Shown here one piece after another: positions 43,106 through 55,751 of a DNA stretch of 64,000 nt. The notes beneath the pieces are model-generated. The model ran no database searches, was not told the DNA's origin, and worked only from the letters and a program-made list of their open reading frames with translations. The stretch lies in contig CM106586.1 in assembly GCA_048013815.1 (NCBI GenBank), forward strand, positions 6,820,001-6,884,000, read 5' to 3'. This DNA comes from Setoptus koraiensis (Eukaryota; Arthropoda). The translations under genes were made by a program, and so were the position numbers. The first letter of the stretch is position 1, and each line of letters starts with the position of its first letter.

Positions 43106-44697
43106 CTTGTATTGTATAATAACTTTTATCCGCTAACTGACTTTTTGCATACAATAAGTTACACAAGCTTATACAGGTCTTACGTAACAAGCCTCGTATC
43201 GTATGCACACCATATACCAATATCAATATCGCACTGGCCCCATTTAGCACGTTGCACGTGCAACGCAACACAAAATAACACACCTGTCATGCCACCTTAT
43301 CCTCTGCAAATATTCTGCCCGACACTGCAACACAATTTAGTGTTTGCTGCAACACAATTTGGTATTTGTTGCGACAAACACACACCACAATACCAAATGC
43401 CCACTACCTGTGAAATGCCCAAGTTGCTGTGTAAATCACAGTCGCTATCAATCAAAATGCTGTCGCTATCAATGGCAACTTTGCACCAAATCTCTTGTGT
43501 CGCTCATTGTTGCATAACATTGCACACAATTTTCACCTAATATACCTAATAATCAAATACCCGATATGGGTATTTCAAATACCATATTTGACCCCTTATG
43601 GACTGCATAATATTGAGTCATGACTCATGACGAACCCTTGTACCCTCGCGCCCTTGTTACCTTGCGGTTGCGCCATAATCTCAGGCGGCTCGAGTCACGG
43701 GGTAACAATATAATATATAATATTAGTTTCGAGGCTCACCTTCACAATACCCCAACTGTGCTCGCGACCATATGAACTTGAGCCCTTCTCCGTGCCCGAA
43801 ACGAGCACTCTGTCACCCCAATACTCTGCTCCATTGCCCGAATACTCCAATCCCCCCAGATATCCGTTGGCCCATAAAGTCCCCATGGGAACTTTGGGGG
43901 CCTTTCAGCTTTCACGCCTTCTTCACCCCTTTTCGCCCCTTTTGCACCCTTTTTCACGCACCAGCGTGCTCGCGGGTAGCGGGCGACTGAAGCTTGCGCA
44001 TTGTTTGTCGTGGCTGTTGGCTATGAATAACTCGACAAAACAAAGCGCTGAAAGATTGATTAATTGGCGCATAATTGTTTGTTCGTTGTGTGGGGCGCGC
44101 GGCCCCAAAGCTGAACCAACCAACATTTTGTGCGCAAACTTGTTGTTGCCCCTCTGTGCGAATCTGTCCTTATATAACACTTACGTAATACTGCGTGAGT
44201 CACGTGTGTAAGTCACGGCAGTGCAATGGTCAGCGCGCCCGCGATCACAAGTGGGTGCGATATAAATAATGTCAACATTGCAACTATGTGGTTTGTGTGT
44301 GCACTGAGCTGATAAGATATATTGAGCACCGCTGGCGGCATTAGCGGGAGTGGCCCGACAAGTGCGCCCAATTGCGCGACAGTGCGGACGCTGCGGGCGC
44401 CGCGGACACTGCGGACTCTGCGGACTCGGCTGGCCCATTTATCAGCGACGGGCCTCAGCAATGGGCTGACCACTGCTGAACAACAAATATGCCGCGTAAG
44501 TGTTTGGCCGTACAGTGCAGTCACATGAACGGTTATGTAACTGTATAACTGTTTTGTTGATGGTGGATGCAGTGTTGCAGAAAGTAGCGGGACTTTTGCG
44601 TCGAGCGGCGCACTTGTTTACATTGTGCACAGTCTAATGAATGGGCGACATTGTTGTTGAAAATAATCATCACCACCACCACAACCACTGGCCAGGC

Positions 44698-44805
44698 TGT
44701 TGCCGTTGTTGCACTTTCAATTGCAGTTGTTGCTGTCGTTGTTGTTGTTGCCGCTGTTGCCGTTGTCGCTGTTGCTGTTGTTGCCGTTGTTGTCGCTGCT
44801 GCCGG
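44698..44805. repeat. TGT/CGT/TGC trinucleotide tract
   Basis: Irregular TTG-type triplets; gives false Cys-rich and Gln-rich ORFs. Confidence 0.75.
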
Positions 44806-45149
44806 CCCGAGTCGGCAATTGTCCGCCCGTTGCCCCGTCGCGTGTTACGCAATCATTTTTTCTCTCGGCCACTATTGTATCAGCTGGCTGAGAGTTGACA
44901 ACGCAACGCCAACAGCCGAGCTCACATGGACTCTATGAAAACCGCATTAAGCCGGCCCCTGACACCGCGGCCCAGCGAGCCGCTTTAGAGAGAACGGGCC
45001 CCACCAGAGGCGCCCCTCGCGTCAGCAAAGTCCACTGTGCACTTTGCAGCGTCATCACTGTCAGCAAAGTGTTGCCGGCAAGGCGCTAATAAGTGACTCG
45101 GTCTGCCATTTATCTGCTCGCCACTGGCCGTTATGGTGGTCATCGTTGC

Positions 45150-45270
45150 TGTTGTCGGTTGTTGTTGTCGGTTGCTGTTGTCGGTTGTTGCTGTCGGTTG
45201 TTGCTGTTGTTACAGCGGTTATAGTTGGTGTTGTTGCTGGTTGTTGTTGTTGGTTGTAGTTGTTGGCTGT
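45150..45270. repeat. GTTGTTGTCGGTT-type repeat tract
   Basis: About eight copies of units such as GTTGCTGTCGGTTGTTG with variable length. Confidence 0.7.
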
Positions 45271-45692
45271 TGCTGGCTGTGATGGGCCGATATCGTTTGG
45301 GCTGGCGTCGGTTTTGCCATTGATTGCCGTCGATGAGCCGACTTGGCTCATATGAGAGGCCGGCTAGCCTCTCATTTTGGCCGGTCGGCGCTGTCGGATT
45401 CCCTGGAGCATGAATCATTCTCTCACTGGCTCTATTCTTATCTGCTCTTCGTTTGGCCATCGTTTCAAGTTAACTCACAGTGAGGGAGTTATCCGCGCAA
45501 CAGCAACAACAGCAACGACAGCACCAACAGCAACGAGAAGTAGTCACAAGAAACGATTAACACAACTATTGTATCCAGCAAGCCAACATTCATTCTGCTG
45601 CCGCCAACGCCACAATATAACTTATCTCTCTAAGCTGCACACACTCGCACTTGACCCAGCCAGTTGGGGCGCCCGGCCGGCGGCTTGTCATT

Positions 45693-45726
45693 GCGATTGG
45701 GGCCCCGTTGGCGGGGCCCCAATCGC
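45693..45726. repeat. 15-bp perfect hairpin with two GGGGCCCC cores
   Basis: GCGATTGGGGCCCCG (45693-45707), loop TTGG, CGGGGCCCCAATCGC (45712-45726). Confidence 0.85.
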
Positions 45727-47105
45727 CCAAGTGCTGGCTCGCTTCGGCTGCAAAACCAACGCAGCCAAAGCCTCAAAGCAGCCCCAGCAGCCAACGGGGC
45801 GTCGGAAGTCGGCAAGCCGGAGCAGCAGCATCACAGTTATTGAACGGTGCCTCTTTGGGGCCTCTTTGCGGCCTCTTTGGGGCCCTTCGCTCCGTGCCCC
45901 GTTGTCCGCGGCCCCTTGCTCGGCCCGCCTTGCTTGGTTGGCGAGCGAGCCCGCTCGGTCAGCTGAGCTCAAGGCTCGTCGCTGGCCGCTCGCTGGCCCG
46001 ATTTGGGCCAGCGGTCTGTTGCAGCCCACTAATAGTGGCCGCTGGCCCACAACACGGCCAAAATAACCGATAAACGTTGTCATTTTTTCGCAGCTCGCCC
46101 CATACATTTTTGCAAGTCGGCCCCGATGCGCACTTGCTGTACCATACAGCAGCATACGACAGTATCCAGCGGAAGTGCGCGCCTATCCCAGTGATAGTAT
46201 CACTGTCGTCTATGGTAAGTGGAAGCGACCGCTAGATGGCCAAGTTTAATTTGTCGAGCCGGCCGGCTCTCGCTCGTGCTCTTGTTGCGGCATCTCTGTT
46301 TCGCTGTCCATCTCTCACGTTACATAACTGCGCCTCTCTCTTATGATCGCCACACATCAGCTAGCTACGAGCGATGGTCCCAGTGGCGGCTCGATATTTC
46401 TGGCAGCCACTGTAAGTAAGTGCGATATTTGCGATTTAGTCATGTTAGTGACCGACTCAGCCGCCCGTTGCCGGACGGCTCCGCCTCTTGTCAAGCGACC
46501 GCCCGAGCGGCGCAAACGGGACGATCGGGCGCCGGCGGCAGCGGGCCATCGGGTTACGAACTGACCGGGCCGGGGGAAAAAAGTGTCGCGCCGGCACAAC
46601 TGCGGCCAACCAAACCAAACGCGTAACACAACTGGCCAAATGGCCAGTAACACGACCGGCCGTGGGCAAGACAGATTTACGGTAATGTTGTTTGCGGAAT
46701 CACTAAGCAGAGTCATTGCAACTTATTGAATTTATTGGATTAGTTTGTCAGTTATCCGGCTGTTATGTTATTAGCTGGCGGGCGCCATCGAGGGGCCGCT
46801 ACTAGGCGGTCAGTCGATGGCACACCGAAATTCCGGTTGCCAGTGTCAGTGGCCGTGTCAGCTGAGCGATGTCAAACTGCGTGCGCTTGTCGACTGCAAG
46901 CACGTGGCACACGCCTATTACATAATCGATGGTCATTTCTCTATTATGCAGCCACGGCGTGTAGCGAGGTGAGCGAGTGCTCAGGTGAGCGGTAAGTGGG
47001 GCCTGATTGACACCAGCCAGCCCACTTCGCATATGTGTTATGACTGGACATTAGCAGACACGCGGTCGCTCACAAACACACATTGTGCATTACCGTCATA
47101 TCACC

Positions 47106-47138
47106 GTTACGTAACCGTTACGTAACCGTTACGTAACA
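47106..47138. promoter_or_regulatory. Triple TTACGTAA array with 11-bp period
   Basis: TTACGTAA at 47107-47114, 47118-47125 and 47129-47136, one helical turn apart. The site matches PAR-bZIP/E4BP4-type consensus. Confidence 0.7.
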
Positions 47139-47800
47139 CACCTGACCGTGCTCGTATGCTTGCCGCGCCCGTCCGGCGCGTTGCGGCGCGCGTCTGGCGC
47201 GCGTTTGCGGGCCGGCCAAGCGGGTGTTGTCGCAAACTCTTGGCAACTGACGAAGAGATAACAAGACAGCGCACGCATGTCACGCGGCCAAGAAATCTTG
47301 CCCAATTTTGCGCCCGATCGTATCTAGCTTGGCTCGGGTGCCCACTGGCTCAAGTGTCGGCGAGGCTCGCACGGTCACTGTCGCCAGTGTGGCGGGCCGC
47401 GCAAGTGGCGCCATCTTGCAATTGTCATTCCGCCGGCTGGACACTTTAGGACTGCACTTTAGCGGGCAAACTGCTGAAACAGCCCGACTGTCCACCCAAA
47501 AGGGGGTCCGTGAAAAAGGGGCCCGTGAAAATGCCGTCGCAACCGGGCCGTCGCAACCGGCCCGTCGTAACCGGCCCGTCGTAAGCGCTGGCCGGCAATA
47601 ATGATGGTCGGCAAGCACGCCGTGCTGTCCAAAAGTGCGCCGCGGCGAGCGGCCACTTTTGCAGCAGCTTACAAGATAAACCGATCGCACACACGCAAAT
47701 GGACTAAAGATGCAAATTTTATCCGTGTTTTATCGTGTTCGCGGTGCCTCCGTGCGAGTGCATCGAGGCGCAGTGCGAGCGCGCTTAGGTGCAAGTGTGC

Positions 47801-47822
47801 AATTCGTGGGGCCCCACGAATT
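47801..47822. repeat. Perfect 22-bp palindrome centred on GGGGCCCC
   Basis: AATTCGTGGGG and its exact reverse complement without spacer. Confidence 0.85.
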
Positions 47823-48158
47823 AATCTGCACAGCGCACAAACATACGCACAGAAAATAAAAACTATATAATATTATGTGGCCGGCGCTTTTGTCCGCTTG
47901 TCGGCCAGATATTGTGTGTATTGCGACAGTGTGCGCCGTGGGACCAATAGTAAAACAGAGCAGAGAGGCAGAGGCGCGAAAATAATTTGTTTGCATCGGA
48001 ACAACTTAATTAAATTAAATACATGTCCAATTAGAGCGACTGCAACTGCGATTACGCCAACTTGCATTAAGTTAACAATCGCCGCCGATGCGGCCACTTG
48101 GCTGGCCATGCACTCGATCAATTAACTGCGCGCCCTTGGTCGCGCCACAAAGTGAGCC

Positions 48159-48250
48159 GTTTTGGCAAGACCGTTTCGTCTAGTTTGGCAAGACCGTTTC
48201 GTCTTGTTTGGCCAGACCGTTTCGTCTTGTTTGGCAAGACCGTTTCGTCT
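48159..48250. repeat. 23-bp minisatellite, four copies
   Basis: Units with TTTGGCAAGACCGTTTCGTC followed by T and A/T; copies nearly identical. Confidence 0.85.
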
Positions 48251-49246
48251 AGCTTTGCGCTGTCTCGTCCATGCCGAGCAAAATTTTATACTGTTATGTA
48301 TTTTATATGTATTCAGCTGTTTGCCGGTGTAATTGTTGCCGGCGCGAGCGTATGCTCAACACCAACACAACCGCCAAATATCCGCCCAGCGATTGCGGTC
48401 ACTCTCGTGAGCCACTCCAACGGGTGAGTTCGTTGCGACTGGAATGTGCCCGCTCAAATGATACACAAATTGATATACAAATTGAAACTGAAACCATTCA
48501 AACGGATGAAAATTTCATGATGATGAAATCGCAAAGTGCGCACTCAGCGCCCCCTTTTGAGCCGGCCAGCGCCACTTTTGGGCGCCACTTGCGGCAAACT
48601 TGCCACTTGGAGCCACAAGGTGACCTAGGGGTACTTTAGCTCGCGGTTGTTTTGTTGGCGCCCCTTTTTTTCACCAACGAGCACGCCATCTATTGTCGCG
48701 CGCACCGGTTAGCGGCAGAACCTCTAATAACGAGCGCGTTACGCAACTACTGCTAACTAAATACTAAACACAGGTTGCCACAGTCAACGCTCACCTGCCG
48801 CGTCCTCTACCCGCGCCCCGCCGCCAACAATCCGGCGGCACAGGTGAGTGGGCCGGCCGATTTAAGTGCCCCCTTTGAACTGTGTGTGCCCCTTTGAGGC
48901 GCCTTTGTGCTCTGTTTGAGGCCCCTTTGTGTCCCCTTTCGACCTTCGCCGGCAAACAAATTACTACTTGTGCCCAAAGGGGTCCCAATGTAAAGTCCAA
49001 ACGAATTGAGTGACTGCGATAAGTGCGCCGCCATCGCTATTTGCGCTGACGCCGGCGAAAACGAAGCCATTACAGCTCGCATTCGTATAATTCATTTATG
49101 CATCGCCCGCGACGCGCCGGGCGCTCACTGCGGGCCCGAGCGCTCACTGCGGGCCCGAGCGCGATTTAAGGCGCCCACTGCGTGTATTATGTGGCCGCGA
49201 GTGGGGCGCCGCTCGGTGGCCATCATCAATCAAATTGCAAACAGTT

Positions 49247-49281
49247 TGCCAATGATCATGCCAATGATCATGCCAATGATG
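49247..49281. repeat. 12-bp tandem repeat, three copies
   Basis: TGCCAATGATCA units. Confidence 0.8.
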
Positions 49282-49747
49282 GGTGTGCACTGTGAGCAAT
49301 ATTATTGGCCTCTATTCAAACTAATTTCGGCTTATTTGGCGGCTTATTGCCACCCCTTTGGCCCCATCTCTGACTCGCCGCAAGTTGTGGGGCCCCCGCT
49401 GTACGCCTGGCTCTCAATGCGGCATAATTAACGAGACGCCTCTGGCAAGGAGTCTCGAAATAATCGCTTGTGCGCCAATAGTCACGCACACTGTTCGCTC
49501 TCAATCAATTCGCTTGACAAGTTTTCTTGGCCGGTGCAAACGCACCAATTTGCGCACCGGCTAGCGGCACAATTGCGCACATAATTCATAATGCACAACG
49601 TTGTTAGATAAATGCTCGATTGCGCCAACTCGATCAACGGGGCCCCGGCATCGACCGCAAAGTGGCTGTTTGTTGTGCGAAATTTTTCTCTCGTCAGCGT
49701 CTCCCTCGAAGTGTCTCGATGCAGCCAGTGCCGGCAAGTGAGGCTAG

Positions 49748-49793
49748 CTGATGCTGGCGAGCTGACGCTGGCGAGCTGACGCTGGCGAGCGAG
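49748..49793. repeat. 15-bp tandem repeat, three copies
   Basis: GCTGACGCTGGCGAG units. Confidence 0.8.
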
Positions 49794-50690
49794 TGTCGGC
49801 TGTGTCGCGCGGCTAGATTGGCGTTGACTCGCGCTCGCGTTTTGATTAATCGGTTGCCGTCAACAATAAACAAAGAGTTTTTGTGTGGGGCCAATGTGGG
49901 CACAGTATTGGTCTGCTGGTTGGCACAAATTGTCACGGTTGCGCCACTGATGAATTGAACCAAACGTTTGTTGATTGGGGCGCCTCTGTGCGGCCCGTGT
50001 CCGTGATTACGAGTCTGCACGGTCTGCAAAGACGCCGCGAGATGCTGTGATTGTGCACAAATATTTATTTGTAACCATAGATTTACCGTGGATTTGGTTG
50101 CGTGGATGGCCGTGGATGGCCGATGCGCTAAAATGCGATCGATTGGGCGACAAAATGTGCTGTCGAAAGAGTTGCGTCACTCACTGTCATAACGGGGATA
50201 ATAATGATGCAATGGTTCGCGCCGCAACAATGGACAGCCATACATTTATTTACATTTAGCACCGTGTAAGAATTGCATGTCTGAGCAATGAGTCTGTGCG
50301 CCAGCGAGAGCGCAATTGCCAGAGCCGGGCCGAGCCGAGCCAGTGACAGGCCAGATAAAAATAGATAACTGAGATAACTGGGCCGTCTGAGTTAACTAGG
50401 CTTAAAATGATTGATTTGGTTGGCTGGTCGCGCCAACCGTTCAATCGTTGGCCCAGCATTGATGAATGACAATCGGGGCCCCGCACAATGCCAACAACGG
50501 GGCTAGTTGTTTCGGGGCCTGGCGGCAACAAACAGCAAACAAATGCGCTCGCTCGCTTGACAGCTCACCAGATATCTTACCAAAGATGATTTCTTTCGCG
50601 GACGACAGATGGCACCACCTGCGCCACCTAGCCACGCTGGCGGGGCCCCCGGCCAGTTATCCGTGCTGGCCTGATGCCGGCTCCATGCTG

Positions 50691-50740
50691 GCACGAGATG
50701 ATGACTCAAAGTATCGAAAGCGATACTTTGAGTCTCGTGC
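50691..50740. repeat. 20-bp stem hairpin with one 6-nt bulge
   Basis: GACTCAAAGTATCG (50703-50716) and its complement (50721-50734) flank AAAG; outer arms GCACGA (50691-50696) and TCGTGC (50735-50740) extend the stem past GATGAT. Confidence 0.85.
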
Positions 50741-51389
50741 GACGCAATATGTCGATATAACCATCGGCCGGCCATAATTAGTGCAAATGGCAGCCAGTGA
50801 GCGGTCAATAAACTGTCCGGCGAGCAACAGACGGCTCGCTGACCGGAACAAGTGCCAGTGGCGCCGCAAACAACAAATAATAACAATTAACTCTTTTGAT
50901 TTATTGTCAATCAAATCAAGCGACTGCGCAGCCAATACAAACAACGCCAATTTTGTGACATATGCTGCTGTTGTTGTTGTTGTCGCTCATTGGTCACATT
51001 TGAGCCACTTTATATGCGTCGCGTGGCAAGCCGCTCTGAGTGAATTGGTAAGAATTTGTAAGCAATTGCGCAACATTCTTGTGAGTTGCACAAGTTACGC
51101 GCGCAGGACAGGAGCTTGACAGTTGCGTAACTTTGCGTGGCCTCAGTTTGCGACCACGTGCCATTACGTAACAGGCTGGCGCAGTTGCACCAGTTAGTGG
51201 CGCTTGCACCGGGCGCTAACCGGACCGCGTGACAATGGGTGGCGATATAGAGCGAGTGATTTTGTCAATAAGATTCTTTTATTTCTTTCTCATCCATTCA
51301 GTTCAGTTGATGCGCTAGTTCCACTGAACTGCCTGCCCTCTATCGGTTATTTTGCCCGCAACACTTGCTCGGATCACGTTGCATCACAG

Positions 51390-51446
51390 TCATTGCACCA
51401 TATTGTGTCGCATTGCACCACATTAGGTCGCATTGCACCACACACT
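51390..51446. repeat. About 22-bp tandem repeat, three copies
   Basis: Units containing CATTGCACCACATTAGGTCG. Confidence 0.75.
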
Positions 51447-51626
51447 GGGCCGCCATTGTCGCCATTGGCGCCATTGGCGTCAGATCAGATGGACACATAG
51501 AATAAACACACAGTGCGAGAGCCAGAGAAAGCGGAAGTATTGTAACGGTAATTGATGCAACGGCTACGTGCTTCTCGCGATCAGCTGTTGGGCGTATCAA
51601 ATGGTTGTTGCTGTTGAGCCGGCGCT

Positions 51627-51742
51627 CGTGCATTGTTGTTGTTGTTGTTGTTGCTGTTGTTGCATTGCGATACAACACGAATGTTGCGCAACATTGTATT
51701 CGTGTATTGTTGTGTAACTTGTTGTTGTTGTTGTTGTTGCTG
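51627..51742. repeat. TTG trinucleotide tracts
   Basis: Two TTG runs (51627-51661 and 51721-51742) separated by a non-repetitive stretch. Confidence 0.8.
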
Positions 51743-51992
51743 TCGCATTCAATTGATCAGCTGACAAGAGCGTTTGTGAGGGAATGCACTTGAGACAGAG
51801 TACATATGTCACAAATGCTGATACAACCAATAGCATTACTCACATGAGTTTGTCGGGCTCAGAATCAATCAACACACACACGCACGCACTAGTGAGGCCA
51901 CCACTAAAAGTAATTTGTTTATCTAGCGAGCCACGTCAACAAACGAGCCCCCCGTTAGCTGTTGCGCGACTCACCTGGGCAAGCGCTGCTTC

Positions 51993-52032
51993 CGCACACA
52001 GGTGAGCTGTTACGCACACAGGTGAGCTGTTA
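51993..52032. repeat. 20-bp direct duplication carrying CAGGTG
   Basis: CGCACACAGGTGAGCTGTTA twice in tandem; each carries an E-box. Confidence 0.8.
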
Positions 52033-53150
52033 CGCAACGCACTGGCGGTGTTTGTACAAGCTATTTATGCAACTTCTACGCTACAAGTAAGCACATATGT
52101 GTGTTACTACGGTTACATAACACGGTTACATAATATCTGCCGAAGCCACAAATGATCATGGCGCCCAACGATTGGTTGGTCAGCTGGTCGGCTGACGACT
52201 ATTCGTGCCGGCCGGCCGACCAGCCGGTGTGTACAGTGATTGTGTGCCGTGTAGCCTGGACACTGGCCACAAATTATGGCCACCCGTACAGTATTAGCTT
52301 ACCAAATCGTGCACGTGGCAAGCGGCGAGAGCCAAGAGGCAAGTAGCAAATGGCAAATGTTGCGCAATTTATTGCAAATATTCGCCGCTTGGACAACTGG
52401 CCGGTTGGGGCCCCAAGTCGGCCCGCACTCCACGAGCCACGAGCTGACCAGTACACGTCAGCTCCGGTCACACATGCCACACGCCCGGCACCTGCCCCCC
52501 ACCCCCGGTATCTGGCTGTTCTTTGTTTGCCCTCCGTTTTGAGCTTGGCCGGCCGGTCGCTTGGGTGCGCCAACAGCGCCGGCGAAATTACTCAAGAAAT
52601 TACTCGAGCAGAATAAGATGGCCGAGAGATAAATTCGAGACAAATTGGCCAGCGATTGGCTTGCCGACTGGCCAGTCAGCTGGCAAGCGGCGCCCGCCAG
52701 TCGGCTGAACAAGCGAACAAAGTGCAAAAGAATCTGTCGAAAAAAGTGAATTCTATCAACTGAGTTGCACTCATTTCGGGCCCCATTCCCACCGGCGCCC
52801 GCAAAGTGGCCCCGCTAATGCCGCACAATGGCGTGCACGGCACAATGTGCACTCCACATTGTGCAGTTTAGTATTACCGAGACACAGGGGGAGCTGTGTT
52901 GTTGCAAAACATTAATGTTAGTCGCATTACACACTGTTGCAATCACATTAGTGACCATGGAGAGAGAGTTGCAATTGTGGGGCACACAATTGATCGTTGC
53001 CGGCCAACGCGCTCGCGATAATTCCCGGAATTCAAGCGATAATTCCGAGAATTTGCGCGCCTTTATTTATTAGCTAGTGGCCAGTGACTCACTGGCAGTG
53101 GGGCCGAGCCACGAGCCGAAACTTATCTGCGCTTGTTTGGCGCTGTTGTT

Positions 53151-53181
53151 GGGGCCCCCGCACTTGTTATGGCGGGGCCCC
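53151..53181. repeat. Imperfect hairpin with two GGGGCCCC cores
   Basis: GGGGCCCCCGC and GCGGGGCCCC flank ACTTGTTATG; one G/C is missing in one arm. Confidence 0.65.
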
Positions 53182-54257
53182 AACGCTCACTGCCGCACTC
53201 TCGGTAAATACTGTAAAATAATAATAGTGGCAGCCAAGTCAAAGTTTACTAGTTAGTTGCTGCCTCACTGCAAGCAAGTTACAACTCACCTTGCCGGCCA
53301 GCAACAAACCAGCAAGCGCACACCCGCACGCCAGCCTCGCAGCCAGCAATCGACGGGCCGGCGATTCGGGGGCCCCAGGCCCCAGACCAGCTCGCCGGGG
53401 GAATCGAGTCGAGAGAGATATATCGTTACATATTGAGTGTGGCGTGTTTGGCGCGCCAACAATTGCCGTGTGCGTCTAATTTGAGCCACTGGCGCTCCTT
53501 TTTTCAATTCGCCTCGTCTGGGCCCCCGTCTGTGCGACTGTCTCGCCAGTCGGGGCTCGATGGGGCCCGCCAGTTGGGGCCCGCCAGCTCGCAAACAGCT
53601 TGCATGGTAAAACATTTGCAAACACACTTAGACGCATTTGCGCATAAATCGCTGATTGGCCAGTGGCTAGCTACTGGCGAGCTACATAGTTGCTATCAGA
53701 ACATCAAACTATCGTACTGCAGCGGCTCAGGGGCCTGCCACATTTTATCCGGCTAGATGCCGGATAAAGCTGGCTGGATAAAAGTAGCTCGAGGCCACGC
53801 TCGCGCACCAACCGAGCGAGGATTTGCAATCTGCTTCTGTTGGCAATAATTGGCAGTAAATTCAGTTTATTAGCCTGCGTCTAGTGGATTGGGCCGCTCG
53901 CAGCGGCATGCCCACTGGCCAGCGCGACTCTGTTCTAAGATCATCTCTATGCCGAGATCATCTCTATTAGCTAATACAGCACGTATGTACAAAAGATATA
54001 TCCGAGATAGTTGCTAATGGCTGTCGGCTCACAGGGCTGACACACTGAAACGGGGGCCCGCCGAGAGTGAGACGCAAAGACGCTGCGACGCCGCGACGCT
54101 GAGAGCCAGACAGCATTGACAATGAGCAAAATTGTCTCATTATTGTCATTGTTGGTGGATTATGTAACTTATGGCTGAGTGAGAGCCGCCAGGGGGCTCC
54201 CACTCAGTTGTTGGTTACTTGGCGTTGAACGCGAACAAACAGGGCACACAAAATAAC

Positions 54258-54384
54258 AAAATACCCAGATAGCCCGAATAACCCAGATACCCCAGGCAGC
54301 CCAGGCAGCCTAGACAACCCAAATAACCAAAATGACCCAAATGACCGAAATAACCCAAATAACCCAAATAACCAAAATAACCAG
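54258..54384. repeat. AACCCAAAT-type 9-bp minisatellite
   Basis: About 13 diverged copies of AACCCAAAT, ATACCCCAGGC and similar. The minus strand gives a false Gly-Tyr-Leu ORF. Confidence 0.75.
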
Positions 54385-55154
54385 CGAGACGCAGATCGCT
54401 GCGTGCACTCGACAAAATCAACACTGTTGAGTCAGCAGCTCAAAACAAGCTCAAACAGCTGAGATAGCTCGGCCAGTGGGGGCGACTTTCAGCGAGGCTC
54501 AAATTGATTGCTGGCCGGCGGGCGGGGGCGAAATTTCTTCGTTAGGCAATTTAATTAATTAACGCGAGCGGCCAATTGGGAGCAGTCGTGCATTTTTGGC
54601 GCGCACTGAGCGCACTTGATTCAAGTGGCTCGAATGATTATGACAACGAGCATGATTTGTTGTTGGCTCATCTCCAATTTGTCGCATTCAAATCGGATTG
54701 GCGCGGCCGGTTGGCCGGTGGGCCCACTGGCGATTCTTGCGAGCGCAACCTCTGGCAATCGCCAGAGACTCTCCCTCTCTGGCGGACTCTCTGGCGGAGA
54801 CTCTCTGGCGGAGAGTGATGAGAATTACAATTAAAATGGCGCGCCAATTTGGGCCACTCTCCCTGTCGCAATGGGAGGCTACAAGTTGTAGCGGGAATCG
54901 CCAGAAAGGGAGCGAGGGCGAGAGTTGGGCTCGGCCGGGTTTTGTCCGCCGGCCAACCGGGGAGAAATTAGCGAGAATTATTGACAGGGCGCGCTTGAAT
55001 TGTCACCGAATGCGCGCTGCGGGCTGCTAGCAACGCCGGCGACCGACAACAACAGAACAAAAGCGCGGGCCCCAATTCTATTCGATTATAATTTAGTGTG
55101 CCGATATATATATATATATTTGGGGCGCACTTTTTGTTGCGCGCAACGGGGCCC

Positions 55155-55217
55155 ATTACAGACGCTAGATGGTTCTCAGCTAGATGATTCTCGGCTAGAT
55201 GATTCTCGGCTAGATGA
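55155..55217. repeat. 15-bp tandem repeat, four copies
   Basis: TCTCGGCTAGATGAT units. Confidence 0.85.
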
Positions 55218-55751
55218 GGTAACGAGATTGGCCGGCAGCGAGACGACTGGCCAGCAGTTGATTTGATTGTGTTCGCTCGATTGAGCCACCAGCGGCCGGG
55301 CCCCATTCTCGCATTCTCCGCTCTTGGCTGGCCGGCTGGCTGGCTCGTTTCTTGGCCCGGGCGCCGGCTTATGGTGGGCGCAAGATGATCGGTGGCCGGC
55401 GGAGTCGCGCAATAACTGTAACGTGTAACGGAGTAACTCAATCAAAAATTATCCGCCGCTGACCAGTAATGTTCGCTGCCGGACTGCACTGGCGCGGCCG
55501 GTTGTCTAGGTAATCTGGGCGCAAAAAACTGGCCACCGGCCCACCTTTGGCTGCAAACTGAGCCGCGTTTGTGAGCCGCATTTGTGAGCCGCAACGGATC
55601 AGAAATGGAATTATACCCACACACGAGTTGTGCATTTGTCGCGGGCCGGTGCGGCTCGGGCGCGGCTCGGCGCGTCTCGGTGCCTCGAGTGTGCAGGCCG
55701 AACGCTAATCATCAGGTCCGGCCCGGCCACAGATTCCGGCGCCAGATCAAA

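Noticed and set aside
43695-43886. Minus-strand frame including GGLEYSGNGAEYWGDRVLVS with a GTGAGC donor
   Set aside because: Looks exon-like, but upstream AG sites lack any pyrimidine tract, the flank is a C/T-rich repeat, and I know no matching family. RNA reads would be decisive.
45377-46066. Plus-strand ORF of 229 codons and opposing 155-codon ORF
   Set aside because: Compositional frames in GC-rich DNA with hairpins and repeats; no recognisable family or splice structure.
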